The notes beneath the pieces were generated by a model. It saw only the letters and a program-made list of their open reading frames with translations. It had not been told where the DNA came from and did no database searches. Made by a program: the position numbers and the translations under genes. Of a stretch of DNA of 31,268 nucleotides, positions 7,632-16,547 are shown one piece after another. The stretch comes from Rhodobacteraceae bacterium UBA6273 (lineage in GTDB: Bacteria; Pseudomonadota; Alphaproteobacteria; Rhodobacterales; Rhodobacteraceae): contig DJUV01000015.1 of the NCBI GenBank assembly GCA_002440625.1, forward strand, positions 1-31,268, given 5' to 3'. How positions within the stretch are numbered: the first letter of the stretch is position 1; each line of letters opens with the position of its first letter.

Positions 7632-9244
7632 CCTACGACGCCGTCATCATCGGGGCGGGCCACAACGGGCTCGTCACCGCCGGATACCTCGCCCGCGCCG
7701 GGATGAAGGTCTGCGTGGTGGAAAAGAACGACTGGATCGGCGGTGCGGCCGTCAGCCGCGAGCTATTTCCCGGCTTCACCTATTCCAACTGTTCCTATGT
7801 GAGCAGCCTCTTCCGGCCGGAGATCATGCGCGATCTGGAGCTGCCGAAACACGGGCTCCAGATCCTGCCCTACGAAGGCGGCGCGGTGATGATGGAAGGT
7901 GGCGGCCACCTTGGCATGTTCCGCGATCATGACGCCAACCGGCGCGAGTTTGCCCGCCATTCGCCCCGCGATGCCGAGGCCTATGACCGCTACGCCCGCG
8001 ACGTCCTGCGCCACTGCCGCTTCATCCGGCCCCTGCTGCTTCGGACGCCGCCCGATCCGTCGTCCTTCCGGCCGCGTGACCTTGCCGAGCTTGCCTGGCT
8101 CGGCAAGCGGATGTTCTCGCTGAGTGAAGCGCAGATGTACGACATGATCCGCTTCTGGACGATGTCGATCAGCGATTTCCTTGACGAGTATTTCGAGCAT
8201 CCGACGATCAAGGCCTATCAGGCCGTCGCCTCGATCATCGGCACCGCGCTTGGGCCGATGTCGCCCGGCACGGCTTACGTCCTTCTTCACCACGCAATGG
8301 GCGACGTCGATGGCAATGTCGGTGCCTGGGGTTTCGCGCGCGGCGGCATGGGGTCGATCACCAAGGCGCTGGCCGCCTCCCTGCGGGCGGCGGGCGGGGA
8401 AATTCGGGTCGGCCATGGTGTAAAAAAGATCGTGGTGAAGGGTGGCCGGACCACCGGCGTCGTCCTGTCGAACGGCGATGAGATCAGCGGCCGCCGCGTC
8501 GTGTCGAACATGGACGTCAAGCGCACCTTCCTTGGTCATGTCGATGAGGCCGAGCTTCCCGGCGATTTCGTCAAGCGCGTCCGCGCCTTCAAGACGCGGG
8601 GGTCGTCGGGCAAGCTCAACATCGCGCTCGACGCCGCGCCGCGTTTCACCGCCCTCCCCGAAGGCGCGCCCTTCATGAAGGGCGACCTCCACTTCACCGA
8701 CAGCATCGAGAGGATGGAGCGCGCCTATGACGACTGGAAGGCCGGGCGGTTCAGTCGCGACCCGTTCCAGGACGTGATGATCCCGACGATGATCGACCCG
8801 ACGATGACGCCGCCCGGCAAGCACTTCATGTCCTGCTTCGTGCAATACGCCCCGCCGAAGATCGAAGGGCGCGACTGGACCGATGCCGATCGGGACGCCT
8901 TCGCCAAGACCTGCATCGACCAGATCGAAGGCTACGCGCCGGGCTTCCGCGACCTGATCCGACACATGGAGGTCCGCACCCCGCGCGAGCTTGAGGCCGA
9001 GGTCGGGCTGACCGAGGGCAACATCTTCCAGGGCGAGCTGACCTTCGACCAGCTTCTCTTCAACCGCCCGGTGCCGGGCTATGCGCAATACCGCAGCCCG
9101 ATCCGCGACCTCTGGATCTGCGGCTCGTCGACCCATCCGGGCGGCGGCGTCATGGGCGCGCCGGGCCGGAACGCCGCGGCCGAGATCCTGCGGGACGCAA
9201 AAATGCCAGTGAAAGAAATGAGCGACGCCTATGCCATCCCTTGA
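7628..9244 (+). CDS. FAD-dependent oxidoreductase, phytoene desaturase/PYROXD2-like (first copy)
   Basis: A 538-aa flavoprotein of the phytoene-dehydrogenase-related family (COG1233 type). The N-terminal FAD-binding motif is IIGAGHNGLVTAGYLARAG (residues 7-25), followed by VVEKNDWIGGAA, and the C-terminal FAD-closing motif is CGSSTHPGGGVMGAPGRNAA. Such enzymes desaturate or oxidise C-C or C-N bonds; outside carotenoid synthesis their substrates are mostly unknown. No carotenoid genes are present here. The start ATG overlaps the aminotransferase stop (ATGA), and the 3' end overlaps the next, homologous flavoprotein gene by 14 bases. Amine or imine oxidation of a pathway intermediate is the inference from context. 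Confidence 0.9.
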   Translation: MTYDAVIIGAGHNGLVTAGYLARAGMKVCVVEKNDWIGGAAVSRELFPGFTYSNCSYVSSLFRPEIMRDLELPKHGLQILPYEGGAVMMEGGGHLGMFRDHDANRREFARHSPRDAEAYDRYARDVLRHCRFIRPLLLRTPPDPSSFRPRDLAELAWLGKRMFSLSEAQMYDMIRFWTMSISDFLDEYFEHPTIKAYQAVASIIGTALGPMSPGTAYVLLHHAMGDVDGNVGAWGFARGGMGSITKALAASLRAAGGEIRVGHGVKKIVVKGGRTTGVVLSNGDEISGRRVVSNMDVKRTFLGHVDEAELPGDFVKRVRAFKTRGSSGKLNIALDAAPRFTALPEGAPFMKGDLHFTDSIERMERAYDDWKAGRFSRDPFQDVMIPTMIDPTMTPPGKHFMSCFVQYAPPKIEGRDWTDADRDAFAKTCIDQIEGYAPGFRDLIRHMEVRTPRELEAEVGLTEGNIFQGELTFDQLLFNRPVPGYAQYRSPIRDLWICGSSTHPGGGVMGAPGRNAAAEILRDAKMPVKEMSDAYAIP

Positions 9245-10790
9245 CTGCATCGTGATCGGCGGCGGCACCAACGGCCTGGCCTGCGCCGCGCGCCTCGCCC
9301 GCAAGGGCCGCCGCGTTCTTGTGCTGGAAGCCTCCGGCACGCCCGGCGGCGGCGCTGCGGGCGGCGAGTTCGCCCCCGGTTTCCGTAGCCCCGGCCTTGC
9401 CCATATCGTCCATATGATCGACCCGCGCGTGGCCGATATCCTGGCTCTCGACCGCCATGGGCTTCGCTATCACACGACATCTCTGGCCAGCTCGGCGCTA
9501 GCTGCCACTGGCGATCACCTCCGGCTTGATGGTGCTTTCGGCGCCTCCCTCACCGGCACCATCGGCGCCGAAGACCGCGCCGCCTGGGCCGACCTGCGCG
9601 CCCGGCTGATGCGCTTTGCCGCCGCCCTTGCGCCCTTCCGGGGGCTGACGCCGCCCCGGCTGGCGCGGGCATCCGGCAACGACTGGGCGCAGCTTGCCCG
9701 ACTTGGCCTTGGCGTCCGCCGCATGGGCAAGACCGATTTCCGCGAATTCCTGCGCATGTTCCTCATCAACGTCTGGGACGTGCTGAACGACGAACTGTCC
9801 GACGAGCGCCTCAAGGGCCTCGTCGCCTTCGACGCCACGCTCGGCTCATGGCTCGGGCCGCGGTCGCCGAATTCGCTGCTTCTGCTCCTCAACCGGCTCT
9901 CGGGCGAAGTTGCCGGCCAGCAGGGTGCGCTGGCGCTGCCGAAGGGCGGGATGCCCGCGGTCGCGGCGGCGCTTGCCTCAGCCGCCGAAGCGGCGGGCGT
10001 CCGTATCCGCACCAGCGCAGCCGTCGCCCGGATCGACGTGGTCGGCGACTGCGTCATCGGTGTGACGCTGGCGAATGGCGAGGAGTTGCGTGCGCCGCGT
10101 GTCGTCTCGGCCATCAGCCCCAAGACCACGCTTCTGTCGCTTCTGGGGCCGCGCCATCTCGACACCGGAGCGATGATGCGCATCCGCCACCAGAAGTCGC
10201 GCGGCGGTGCGGCGAAGCTGCATCTGGCGCTGAGCGCCCTGCCCGATTTCATGGGCGCCGACCCGAAGACCCGCCTCGTTATCGCGCCCGGTGCCGATCA
10301 TGTCGAGCGTGCCTTCAACCCGGTGAAATACGGCGAGGTGCCAACAGCGCCGGTCATGGAAGTGGTGATCCCTTCGGCTTTCGAACCGGGCCTTGCCCCC
10401 GATGGCCTGCACGTCCTGTCGGCAGTTGTGCAATACGCCCCCCATGCGCCGAAGGCCGGCGAGGATGCGGCGCGGGCGGCGATGCTTGAGGCGACGCTTG
10501 CCACCCTGGAATCCCACGCGCCCGGCATCCGCAAACTGATCGTCGGGCAGGAAATGCTCATGCCCTATGACATCGAGCGGCGCTACGGCATGCCCGGCGG
10601 CAACTGGCACCATGGCGAACTTTCCGCCGAACAGATGCTGTTCCTGCGCCCGGCCCCTGGCATGGCACAATACGCCAGCCCCGTCCCCGGCCTCTGGCTC
10701 GCCTCGGCGGGCACGCATCCGGGCGGCGGCATTTCGGGCGCCTCGGGCTGGAACGCGGCGGGGCGGATATTGCAGGAGGTTCGGGCATGA
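9231..10790 (+). CDS. FAD-dependent oxidoreductase, phytoene desaturase/PYROXD2-like (second copy)
   Basis: A 519-aa homologue of the preceding gene with the same domain plan: dinucleotide motif VIGGGTNGLACAARLARKG near the N-terminus, EASGTPGGGAAGG, and the C-terminal SAGTHPGGGISGASGWNAAG. The two proteins differ along most of their length, so this is an old duplication, not a recent copy. They may form a heteromeric complex or catalyse successive oxidations. The start ATG at 9231 lies inside the end of the upstream gene, and the stop overlaps the next start by ATGA. Confidence 0.9.
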   Translation: MPSLDCIVIGGGTNGLACAARLARKGRRVLVLEASGTPGGGAAGGEFAPGFRSPGLAHIVHMIDPRVADILALDRHGLRYHTTSLASSALAATGDHLRLDGAFGASLTGTIGAEDRAAWADLRARLMRFAAALAPFRGLTPPRLARASGNDWAQLARLGLGVRRMGKTDFREFLRMFLINVWDVLNDELSDERLKGLVAFDATLGSWLGPRSPNSLLLLLNRLSGEVAGQQGALALPKGGMPAVAAALASAAEAAGVRIRTSAAVARIDVVGDCVIGVTLANGEELRAPRVVSAISPKTTLLSLLGPRHLDTGAMMRIRHQKSRGGAAKLHLALSALPDFMGADPKTRLVIAPGADHVERAFNPVKYGEVPTAPVMEVVIPSAFEPGLAPDGLHVLSAVVQYAPHAPKAGEDAARAAMLEATLATLESHAPGIRKLIVGQEMLMPYDIERRYGMPGGNWHHGELSAEQMLFLRPAPGMAQYASPVPGLWLASAGTHPGGGISGASGWNAAGRILQEVRA

Positions 10791-11977
10791 AGGTCGAACC
10801 GCGCCTGCACTTCCACAACCTGCTTCTGAAAACACCATTCCACGCCCGGACCTCGGCGGCCAATCTTCTCAACCAATGGGGCAACTGGTCGGGCTACACC
10901 ACCGCGCTCGCCTTCGGGGACGAGGCGATGGAATTCTCCGCCATCCGCAACGCGGCGACGCTTTACGACCTGTGCCCGATGGTGAAGTACCGCTTCACCG
11001 GACCGGAGGCGGCGGCTTGCCTTGACCGGCTGACCCTGCGCGCGGCGAGCAAGCTGAGCGTGGGCGGCGTCCACTACACCGCATGGTGCGACGATGCGGG
11101 CAAGCTTCTGGACGACGGCACCTTGTTCCGCCTTGGGCCGGAGGATTTCCGGCTTTGCTGCCAGGAACGGCACCTGCCCTGGCTTCTCGACTCCGCCCTG
11201 GGTTTCGACGCCCATGTCCGCGAGGAAACCGAGGAGGTCGCGGCGCTGTCCCTGCAAGGGCCGTGCAGCGCATCGGTGCTTCAGGCGGCGGGCTTCGACG
11301 TCTCGTCTTTGAAACCCTTCCGTATGGCCACATTCCCCTTCGGCAGCGGCACGCTGATGATCTCGCGCACCGGCTTCACCGGCGATCTCGGCTATGAGCT
11401 TTGGACGACGCCCGATCAGGCGCTGGCGCTCTGGGATCACCTGATGGCGGCGGGCCGGGCATGGGGCATCCGGCCCATCGGCTCCAACGCGCTCAACCTC
11501 GCGCGGATCGAGGCGGGGTTCGTCATCACCAACATGGACTTCATCCCCGCCGATCAGGCCGTGCGCGAGGATCGCACCCGCTCGCCGATCGAAATGGCGC
11601 TCGACTGGATGATCGACTGGGACAAGGGCCATTTCAACGGCCGCCGCGCGCTTCTTGCGGAGCAGGAGGGCAAGACCTCCCGCTGGGCCTTCGTCGGGCT
11701 CGACGTGCCGGGGAACGTGCCCGCGACGGGGGCGGTGATCTATGCCGGCAAGACCAGGGAGGCGGGGTTCGTCACCGCCGCCGAATGGCTGCCCACGGCA
11801 AAGCGCAATGTGGCACTGGCCCATATCGAGCGGAAATACATGAAGAGCGATCTCTGGGCCGACATCTATGCCTTGCGCGAGTTGCAGTATGCGCGGCTAA
11901 TGCTGCCGGTCACGGTGACGGAGCGGCCGTTCTTCAATCCCGCCCGCAAGCGCGCCACCCCGCCGGGGCGGTTCTGA
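10787..11977 (+). CDS. GcvT-family (aminomethyltransferase-like) tetrahydrofolate-dependent enzyme
   Basis: A 396-aa protein of the GcvT/DmdA/sarcosine-dehydrogenase C-terminal family, which bind tetrahydrofolate and accept a methyl or methylene group from a methylated donor. Typical motifs: MEFSAIRNAATLYDLCPM near residue 45, ISRTGFTGDLGYELW near 187, NALNLARIEAGF near 230, and a C-terminal barrel. It is a stand-alone GcvT with no GcvP/H partners here, so glycine cleavage is unlikely; demethylation of a substrate or capture of formaldehyde from the Rieske reactions fits better. AGGAGG lies 7 nt before the ATG. It overlaps both neighbours (ATGA at the start, one base with the Rieske gene at the end). 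Confidence 0.88.
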   Translation: MKVEPRLHFHNLLLKTPFHARTSAANLLNQWGNWSGYTTALAFGDEAMEFSAIRNAATLYDLCPMVKYRFTGPEAAACLDRLTLRAASKLSVGGVHYTAWCDDAGKLLDDGTLFRLGPEDFRLCCQERHLPWLLDSALGFDAHVREETEEVAALSLQGPCSASVLQAAGFDVSSLKPFRMATFPFGSGTLMISRTGFTGDLGYELWTTPDQALALWDHLMAAGRAWGIRPIGSNALNLARIEAGFVITNMDFIPADQAVREDRTRSPIEMALDWMIDWDKGHFNGRRALLAEQEGKTSRWAFVGLDVPGNVPATGAVIYAGKTREAGFVTAAEWLPTAKRNVALAHIERKYMKSDLWADIYALRELQYARLMLPVTVTERPFFNPARKRATPPGRF

Positions 11978-13104
11978 TGGTGCATCCGGCCTCGCCCCTT
12001 CTGGACCATTGCCCCGAGACGCTGCCGCGCGAGGCCTATGTCGGCACCGACTGGTACGCGCGGGAAATGGCAACGCTCTGGTCGCGGCAATGGGTCTGCG
12101 TCGGGCGGGTCAGCGACCTCTTGCCGGGGACGATGCGGGCGGTTCAAGTCGGGCTGGGCAGCGTGATCCTTGTGCGCCTCGCGGACGGAACCTTGCGGGC
12201 CTGGCACAACTCTTGCCGCCACCGGGGGGCGGAGCTTTGCGCCGGCGAAAAGGCGGCGGGCAAGCTTGTTACCTGCCCCTATCACGCCTGGGCCTATGCG
12301 GCGGATGACGGGCGGCTGATCTCCACCGCCCATGCCCACCCAACCAAGGATTTCCGGCGCGAGGATCACGGGCTGAAGCCGGTCGCGCTGAAGGAATGGG
12401 CGGGGTTCGTGTTCCTGTCGCTCGCCGCAGCCCCACCGGACCTCAAGGGCGACATCCCCCTTGTCACGCTCGACAACTGGCCGATGGAAAGCCTCGTCAC
12501 GGCCCACCGCTGGGAAAAGACCCTCGATTGCAACTGGAAGGTCTTCTGGGAAAACTATTCCGAATGCCTCCACTGCCCCGGCATCCATCCTGAGCTTTGC
12601 GACATGGTTCCGGTCTACCGCGAGGGCGTGATGGCCGCGAACGAACGGCAGGACTGGACGCCCGACGCGCCCGAGGCGCCGCGCCTGAAACCCGGTGCGG
12701 AGACCTGGTCCCTGACCGGCGCCCCCGTCGCCCCGGCCTTTCCCGGCCTGACCGAGGCGGAACGGCAGGCGGGTTACACCTTCGTCACGCTCTGGCCCTC
12801 GGCCTTCGTCGTGGCCCATGCCGATTACGTCCGCTCCGTCCGGCTTGAACCGCTTGGCCCCGACCGGACAAGGCTGATCGCCGAATGGCACTTCGCGCCC
12901 GAAACCCTCGCCCAACCGGGTTTCGACGCCGCGCGGGTGGCCGAGTTCGCGAAGATCGTCCTGACCCAGGACGGCGACGCCTGCGAGATGAACCAGAGGG
13001 GCATCGCCTCGCCCGCCTATGTGCGGGGCCGCCTCATGCCCGAGGAATATGAGGTTCACCATTTCCACGAATGGGTGCTGAACCAGATGGAGGGAGAGAG
13101 ATGA
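11977..13104 (+). CDS. Rieske oxygenase alpha subunit, GbcA/CntA-like (first)
   Basis: A 375-aa Rieske non-haem iron oxygenase. The [2Fe-2S] ligands are Cys80-x-His82 and Cys100-x2-His103. The mononuclear iron site is NWKVFWENYSECLHCPGIHPE, giving His199 and His204, with Asp332 (QDGDACEMNQ) as the likely third ligand. Glu196 stands where the bridging Asp is in most family members, as in the carnitine oxygenase CntA. The ENYxECxHCxxxHPE signature is shared with glycine-betaine, stachydrine and carnitine oxygenases, so N-demethylation or hydroxylation of a quaternary amine is likely. The frame is open far upstream, but the ATG at 11977 (overlapping the GcvT stop by one base) begins the conserved part. 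It needs a reductase that is not in this window. Confidence 0.92.
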   Translation: MVHPASPLLDHCPETLPREAYVGTDWYAREMATLWSRQWVCVGRVSDLLPGTMRAVQVGLGSVILVRLADGTLRAWHNSCRHRGAELCAGEKAAGKLVTCPYHAWAYAADDGRLISTAHAHPTKDFRREDHGLKPVALKEWAGFVFLSLAAAPPDLKGDIPLVTLDNWPMESLVTAHRWEKTLDCNWKVFWENYSECLHCPGIHPELCDMVPVYREGVMAANERQDWTPDAPEAPRLKPGAETWSLTGAPVAPAFPGLTEAERQAGYTFVTLWPSAFVVAHADYVRSVRLEPLGPDRTRLIAEWHFAPETLAQPGFDAARVAEFAKIVLTQDGDACEMNQRGIASPAYVRGRLMPEEYEVHHFHEWVLNQMEGER

Positions 13105-14321
13105 GCGTTCAGCCACGCGGAGAGATCCAGATTCCGAACGACTGGGACCGGCGCGGCCTGCCGGCTTGGACCTACCATTCCCCCGCACTCTTCGCCCTTG
13201 AACGCGATAACGTCTTCCTGAACCACTGGCAGATTGCAGGGCATGAGAATGACATTCCGGCCTCCGGCGACTGGATCACCTTCGACCTTTTCGGCGAACG
13301 CGCGGTCATCATGCGGGGCCGCGACGGGGTGGTCAGGGCCTTCCACAACCTCTGCCGCCATCGCGGCGCGCGGGTGGTGGACGGGGCGCAGGGCCATTGC
13401 AAGGGCGCCATCGTCTGCCCGTTCCACGGCTGGGTCTACAACCTCGACGGCACGCTCCGGGGCGCGGCGCAGCCCTCGACCTTCGGCGAGATGGACCGCG
13501 CCGACTACGGGCTGAAGCCGATCGAGCTTGGCCGTTTCCACGGCTTCCTGTTCCTGCGATTCCGCCCCGGCCCGCAGCCCGGTATCGCCGAATTGCTCGC
13601 CCCCTATGAAGAGGATTTCGCGGACTATGGCGCGAAAGACATCGTGCCGGTGAAGGTGCCCGACTGGTCGGTCGACCTACCGGTCAACTGGAAATCGGTG
13701 CGCGATGTCGACAACGAGGGCTACCATGTGCCGATGGCGCATCCGGCGCTGCAAGACCTTTACGGCCGCGACTACCGCGACCGCTACCTGCCGGAAGGGC
13801 TGCATTTCTCGGCGGGATACTTCGGCGACGCGCCGGGCCGGCGCTGGTCGGTGCGGAACTACCTAAAGCACGCGCCGAAACAGGAGTGGCTGCCCGAACG
13901 GCTGGGCAACGCCTGGACCTACTACGGTCTTTTCCCCAACATGGTCTTCGCCTTCACGCCCGAGGCGATCCAGTTCTACCACGACATCCCGCTCGGCCCC
14001 GGCCTGACGCGCCTGACCGGCAAGCTCTACCGCCAGCCGCAGGAGGATCGGCAGCAGCGCCTTGCCCGCTACCTCGCCATGCGGATCGACCGCGACACCT
14101 CTGCCGAGGATCAGCAGCTTTCGATCTGGTCGAATGAATCGATGCTCTCCTCGGCTTTCGACGGCTTTCACCTGTCGGACAAGGAATGGGGCCTGAGACG
14201 CCACCACGACGCGCTGCGCGCCCTCATACCGGTCATGCGGCAGGAGGCTTCTCCCCCCGAAGATGAAATCGTCGTGCGGAATGACGAATTGATTTGCCAG
14301 CCAGCGAACACTGGCCAATAA
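13101..14321 (+). CDS. Rieske oxygenase alpha subunit (second, divergent)
   Basis: A 406-aa Rieske oxygenase, clearly different from the preceding one. The cluster ligands are Cys85-x-His87 and Cys106-x2-His109. The iron-site motif is VNWKSVRDVDNEGYHVPMAHP, with His209 and His214, Glu206 in the bridging position, and Asp337 as the probable carboxylate ligand. ATG at 13101 is preceded by GGAGGGAGAGAG, a strong ribosome site, and overlaps the upstream stop codon (ATGA). Two alpha-type subunits in a row suggest two successive oxidative steps, for example removal of two methyl groups, or a hetero-oligomer. No beta subunit or reductase accompanies them. Confidence 0.92.
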   Translation: MSVQPRGEIQIPNDWDRRGLPAWTYHSPALFALERDNVFLNHWQIAGHENDIPASGDWITFDLFGERAVIMRGRDGVVRAFHNLCRHRGARVVDGAQGHCKGAIVCPFHGWVYNLDGTLRGAAQPSTFGEMDRADYGLKPIELGRFHGFLFLRFRPGPQPGIAELLAPYEEDFADYGAKDIVPVKVPDWSVDLPVNWKSVRDVDNEGYHVPMAHPALQDLYGRDYRDRYLPEGLHFSAGYFGDAPGRRWSVRNYLKHAPKQEWLPERLGNAWTYYGLFPNMVFAFTPEAIQFYHDIPLGPGLTRLTGKLYRQPQEDRQQRLARYLAMRIDRDTSAEDQQLSIWSNESMLSSAFDGFHLSDKEWGLRRHHDALRALIPVMRQEASPPEDEIVVRNDELICQPANTGQ

Positions 14322-14348
14322 TTTGATCAAAAGTAAGGGAGGAAGACC

Positions 14349-15449
14349 ATGAAACTGTCCCGACGCACAGCACTCTCGACTTTCGGCGCCGCGCTGGCGA
14401 TGCCTTATGTCCGGCCATCCTGGGCGCAGACAGGCTCGGTCAATGTCTACAACTGGGCCGACTATATCGGCGAAACCACGCTCGCCGATTTCACCGCCGA
14501 GACCGGAATCGACGTGGTTTATGACATGTATGCCAGTTCCGAGGAGATGCAGGCCAAGGTGTTGGCCGGATCGACCGGCTATGACGTGGTGCTGATGGCG
14601 GGCCTGTCGCTCCAGCAGTTCATCGAGGCCGGCGTCTACGACAAGATCGACCGGTCGAAACTGACCGGCTGGGGCAATCTCGACCCGGCGATCCTGAAGA
14701 TCGGCGAGGGCTTCGACCCCGGCAACCTCTATGGCGTACCTTACATGTGGGGTTCAGTCGGCTTCGCCTACAACGTGGCGATGGTCAAGGAACGGCTGCC
14801 CGACGCCGATCTGTCCAGCCTCGACACCCTCTTCAAGCCTGAGAACGCGGCGAAGCTCGCCGATTGCGGCATTTCGATCCTCGACAGCCCGACCGACATC
14901 GGCTTCATGGTGATGAGCTATCTCGGCCTCGACCCCAACACGGCCGGCCCCGCCGAATACGCAAAGATGGCCGAGGCTTTCGCGCCGATCCGCGAATACA
15001 TCGCCACTTTCGACAACAACAACTACACCTCCGCCCTGCCGAACGGGGAACTTTGCGTGGCCAACAGTTGGTCGGGCGAATACGGCGTGGCAAAGGCCCG
15101 TGCCGCCGAGGCGGGGATCGACATCGATCTTCAGTATTTCGTGCCGAAGACGGGCGCGCCAGCCTGGTTCGATTTCTGGTGCATGCCGGTCGATGCCAAG
15201 AACAAGGACAACGGCTACCAGTTCATGAATTACCTGCTGCGCCCCGAGGTGATCGCCGCCTGCACCGACTACACCGGCTATGCCAACTCCAACAAGGAGG
15301 CGACGGCACTGGTAAGCGAAGCCATCCGCAACGATCCGGCGGTCTATCCCGATGCCGAGACGCTGAGCCGGATGTACACGCCTGCCCCGCAATCCGAAGA
15401 ACAGGACCGCGACATCACGCGCGCCTGGGCACAGATCAAGGCAGGCTGA
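14349..15449 (+). CDS. ABC transporter substrate-binding protein, PotF/PotD-like
   Basis: A 366-aa periplasmic binding protein. The N-terminus has a Tat-like signal (SRRTALSTFG from residue 4) and a probable cleavage site after SWA near residue 26. The mature start NVYNWADYIG is the hallmark of the polyamine-binding PotD/PotF family, whose members also bind opines, GABA and other cationic amines. It has its own strong ribosome site (GGGAGGAAGA) and a 27-bp gap after the Rieske gene. It is followed directly by the ATPase and two permease genes. The ligand is presumably the substrate of the operon; the family favours a positively charged compound. Confidence 0.93.
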   Translation: MKLSRRTALSTFGAALAMPYVRPSWAQTGSVNVYNWADYIGETTLADFTAETGIDVVYDMYASSEEMQAKVLAGSTGYDVVLMAGLSLQQFIEAGVYDKIDRSKLTGWGNLDPAILKIGEGFDPGNLYGVPYMWGSVGFAYNVAMVKERLPDADLSSLDTLFKPENAAKLADCGISILDSPTDIGFMVMSYLGLDPNTAGPAEYAKMAEAFAPIREYIATFDNNNYTSALPNGELCVANSWSGEYGVAKARAAEAGIDIDLQYFVPKTGAPAWFDFWCMPVDAKNKDNGYQFMNYLLRPEVIAACTDYTGYANSNKEATALVSEAIRNDPAVYPDAETLSRMYTPAPQSEEQDRDITRAWAQIKAG

Positions 15450-15453
15450 CCTC

Positions 15454-16542
15454 GTGCAAGACCCTTTTGTGCGGATCGAGGGCGTTTCGAAGCTGTTCGG
15501 GGCGTTTCAGGCGGTTCGCGACGTGAACCTGACCGTTGGCAAGGGCGAGATCTTCGCCCTTCTCGGCGGGTCCGGCTGCGGCAAGACAACGCTTCTGAGG
15601 ATGCTCGCGGGGTTCGAGGAACCAAGCGCCGGCCGCATCTTCCTTGACGGGCAGGACATGACGGGCGTTCCCCCCTGGGAACGCCCGGTCCATATGATGT
15701 TCCAGAGCTACGCGCTTTTCCCGCACATGAGCGTGGAAAAGAACGTGGCTTACGGCCTCAAGCACGAAAGGATGACGAAAGCGGAGCGTGAGGAACGGGT
15801 CCGCGCCATGCTCGACCTCGTGCAACTCACCCAATTCGCCCACCGCAAACCGCACCAGATTTCCGGCGGCCAGCGGCAGCGCGTGGCGCTCGCCCGGGCG
15901 CTGGCGCGGCAGCCGAAGCTTCTCTTGCTTGATGAACCGCTGGCGGCGCTCGACAAGAAGCTCCGCGAACAGACCCAGTTCGAGCTGATGAGCATCCAGG
16001 AAAGGACCGGCGTCACCTTCATCGTCGTGACCCATGACCAGGAAGAAGCGATGACCCTCGCCGACCGGATCGCGGTGATGGACAAGGGCCAGGTGCGCCA
16101 GAGCGGCACGCCGACGGATATCTACGAATACCCGAACTCGCGCTTCGTCGCCGGGTTCATCGGCTCCATCACCTCGTTCGATGGGCGCGTGACGGCGGTC
16201 GAGGGCGAGGTGTCGCGGGTGGATGTTCCCGGCCTTGGCACCGAAATCGTCGCGCGGAGCGTGGCCGGCGCGGCTTCGGGGCAAGCGGTCACGGTTGCTC
16301 TGCGCCCCGAAAAGGTGACCCTGACCCGCGACAGACTGGAGGGGCCGAATGCCATCGCCGGCGAGATCAAGGACATCGCCTATTTCGGCAAGGACAGCCT
16401 TTACCGGGTGACGCTGCCTTCGGGCCAGTTGATCGCGGTTCACGGCGTCAACGCCAAGCGCGCCGAAGCGGGCCGGCCGGACTGGCACGACAAGGTCTGG
16501 CTGAGCTTCGATCCCGCCGCCGCGATCCTGCTGACGGAGTAG
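15454..16542 (+). CDS. ABC transporter ATP-binding protein, PotA/PotG-like
   Basis: A 362-aa ATPase with Walker A GGSGCGKTT (38-46), Q-loop (MFQSYALFPH), signature ISGGQRQR (136-143), Walker B LLLLDEP (ending Asp160-Glu161), switch His194 in THDQ and a C-terminal TOBE domain (about 270-360), as in polyamine importers. It starts with GTG at 15454, five bases after the binding protein stop. It powers import through the two following permeases. Confidence 0.95.
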   Translation: MQDPFVRIEGVSKLFGAFQAVRDVNLTVGKGEIFALLGGSGCGKTTLLRMLAGFEEPSAGRIFLDGQDMTGVPPWERPVHMMFQSYALFPHMSVEKNVAYGLKHERMTKAEREERVRAMLDLVQLTQFAHRKPHQISGGQRQRVALARALARQPKLLLLDEPLAALDKKLREQTQFELMSIQERTGVTFIVVTHDQEEAMTLADRIAVMDKGQVRQSGTPTDIYEYPNSRFVAGFIGSITSFDGRVTAVEGEVSRVDVPGLGTEIVARSVAGAASGQAVTVALRPEKVTLTRDRLEGPNAIAGEIKDIAYFGKDSLYRVTLPSGQLIAVHGVNAKRAEAGRPDWHDKVWLSFDPAAAILLTE

Positions 16543-16547
16543 CGGCG

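Noticed and set aside
6165..9340. Long minus-strand frames opposite the aminotransferase (479 aa) and first flavoprotein (525 aa)
   Set aside because: Antisense shadows; composition is unnatural and the plus-strand genes carry cofactor motifs.
7628..10790. Carotenoid desaturase pair (crtI/crtD)
   Set aside because: No crtB, crtE or other pigment gene is nearby, and the genes are embedded in an amine-type operon.
11401..11976. N-terminal extension of the first Rieske protein by 192 residues
   Set aside because: The extra part covers the GcvT gene in another frame and has low-complexity Arg/Gly composition; ATG at 11977 begins the conserved protein.
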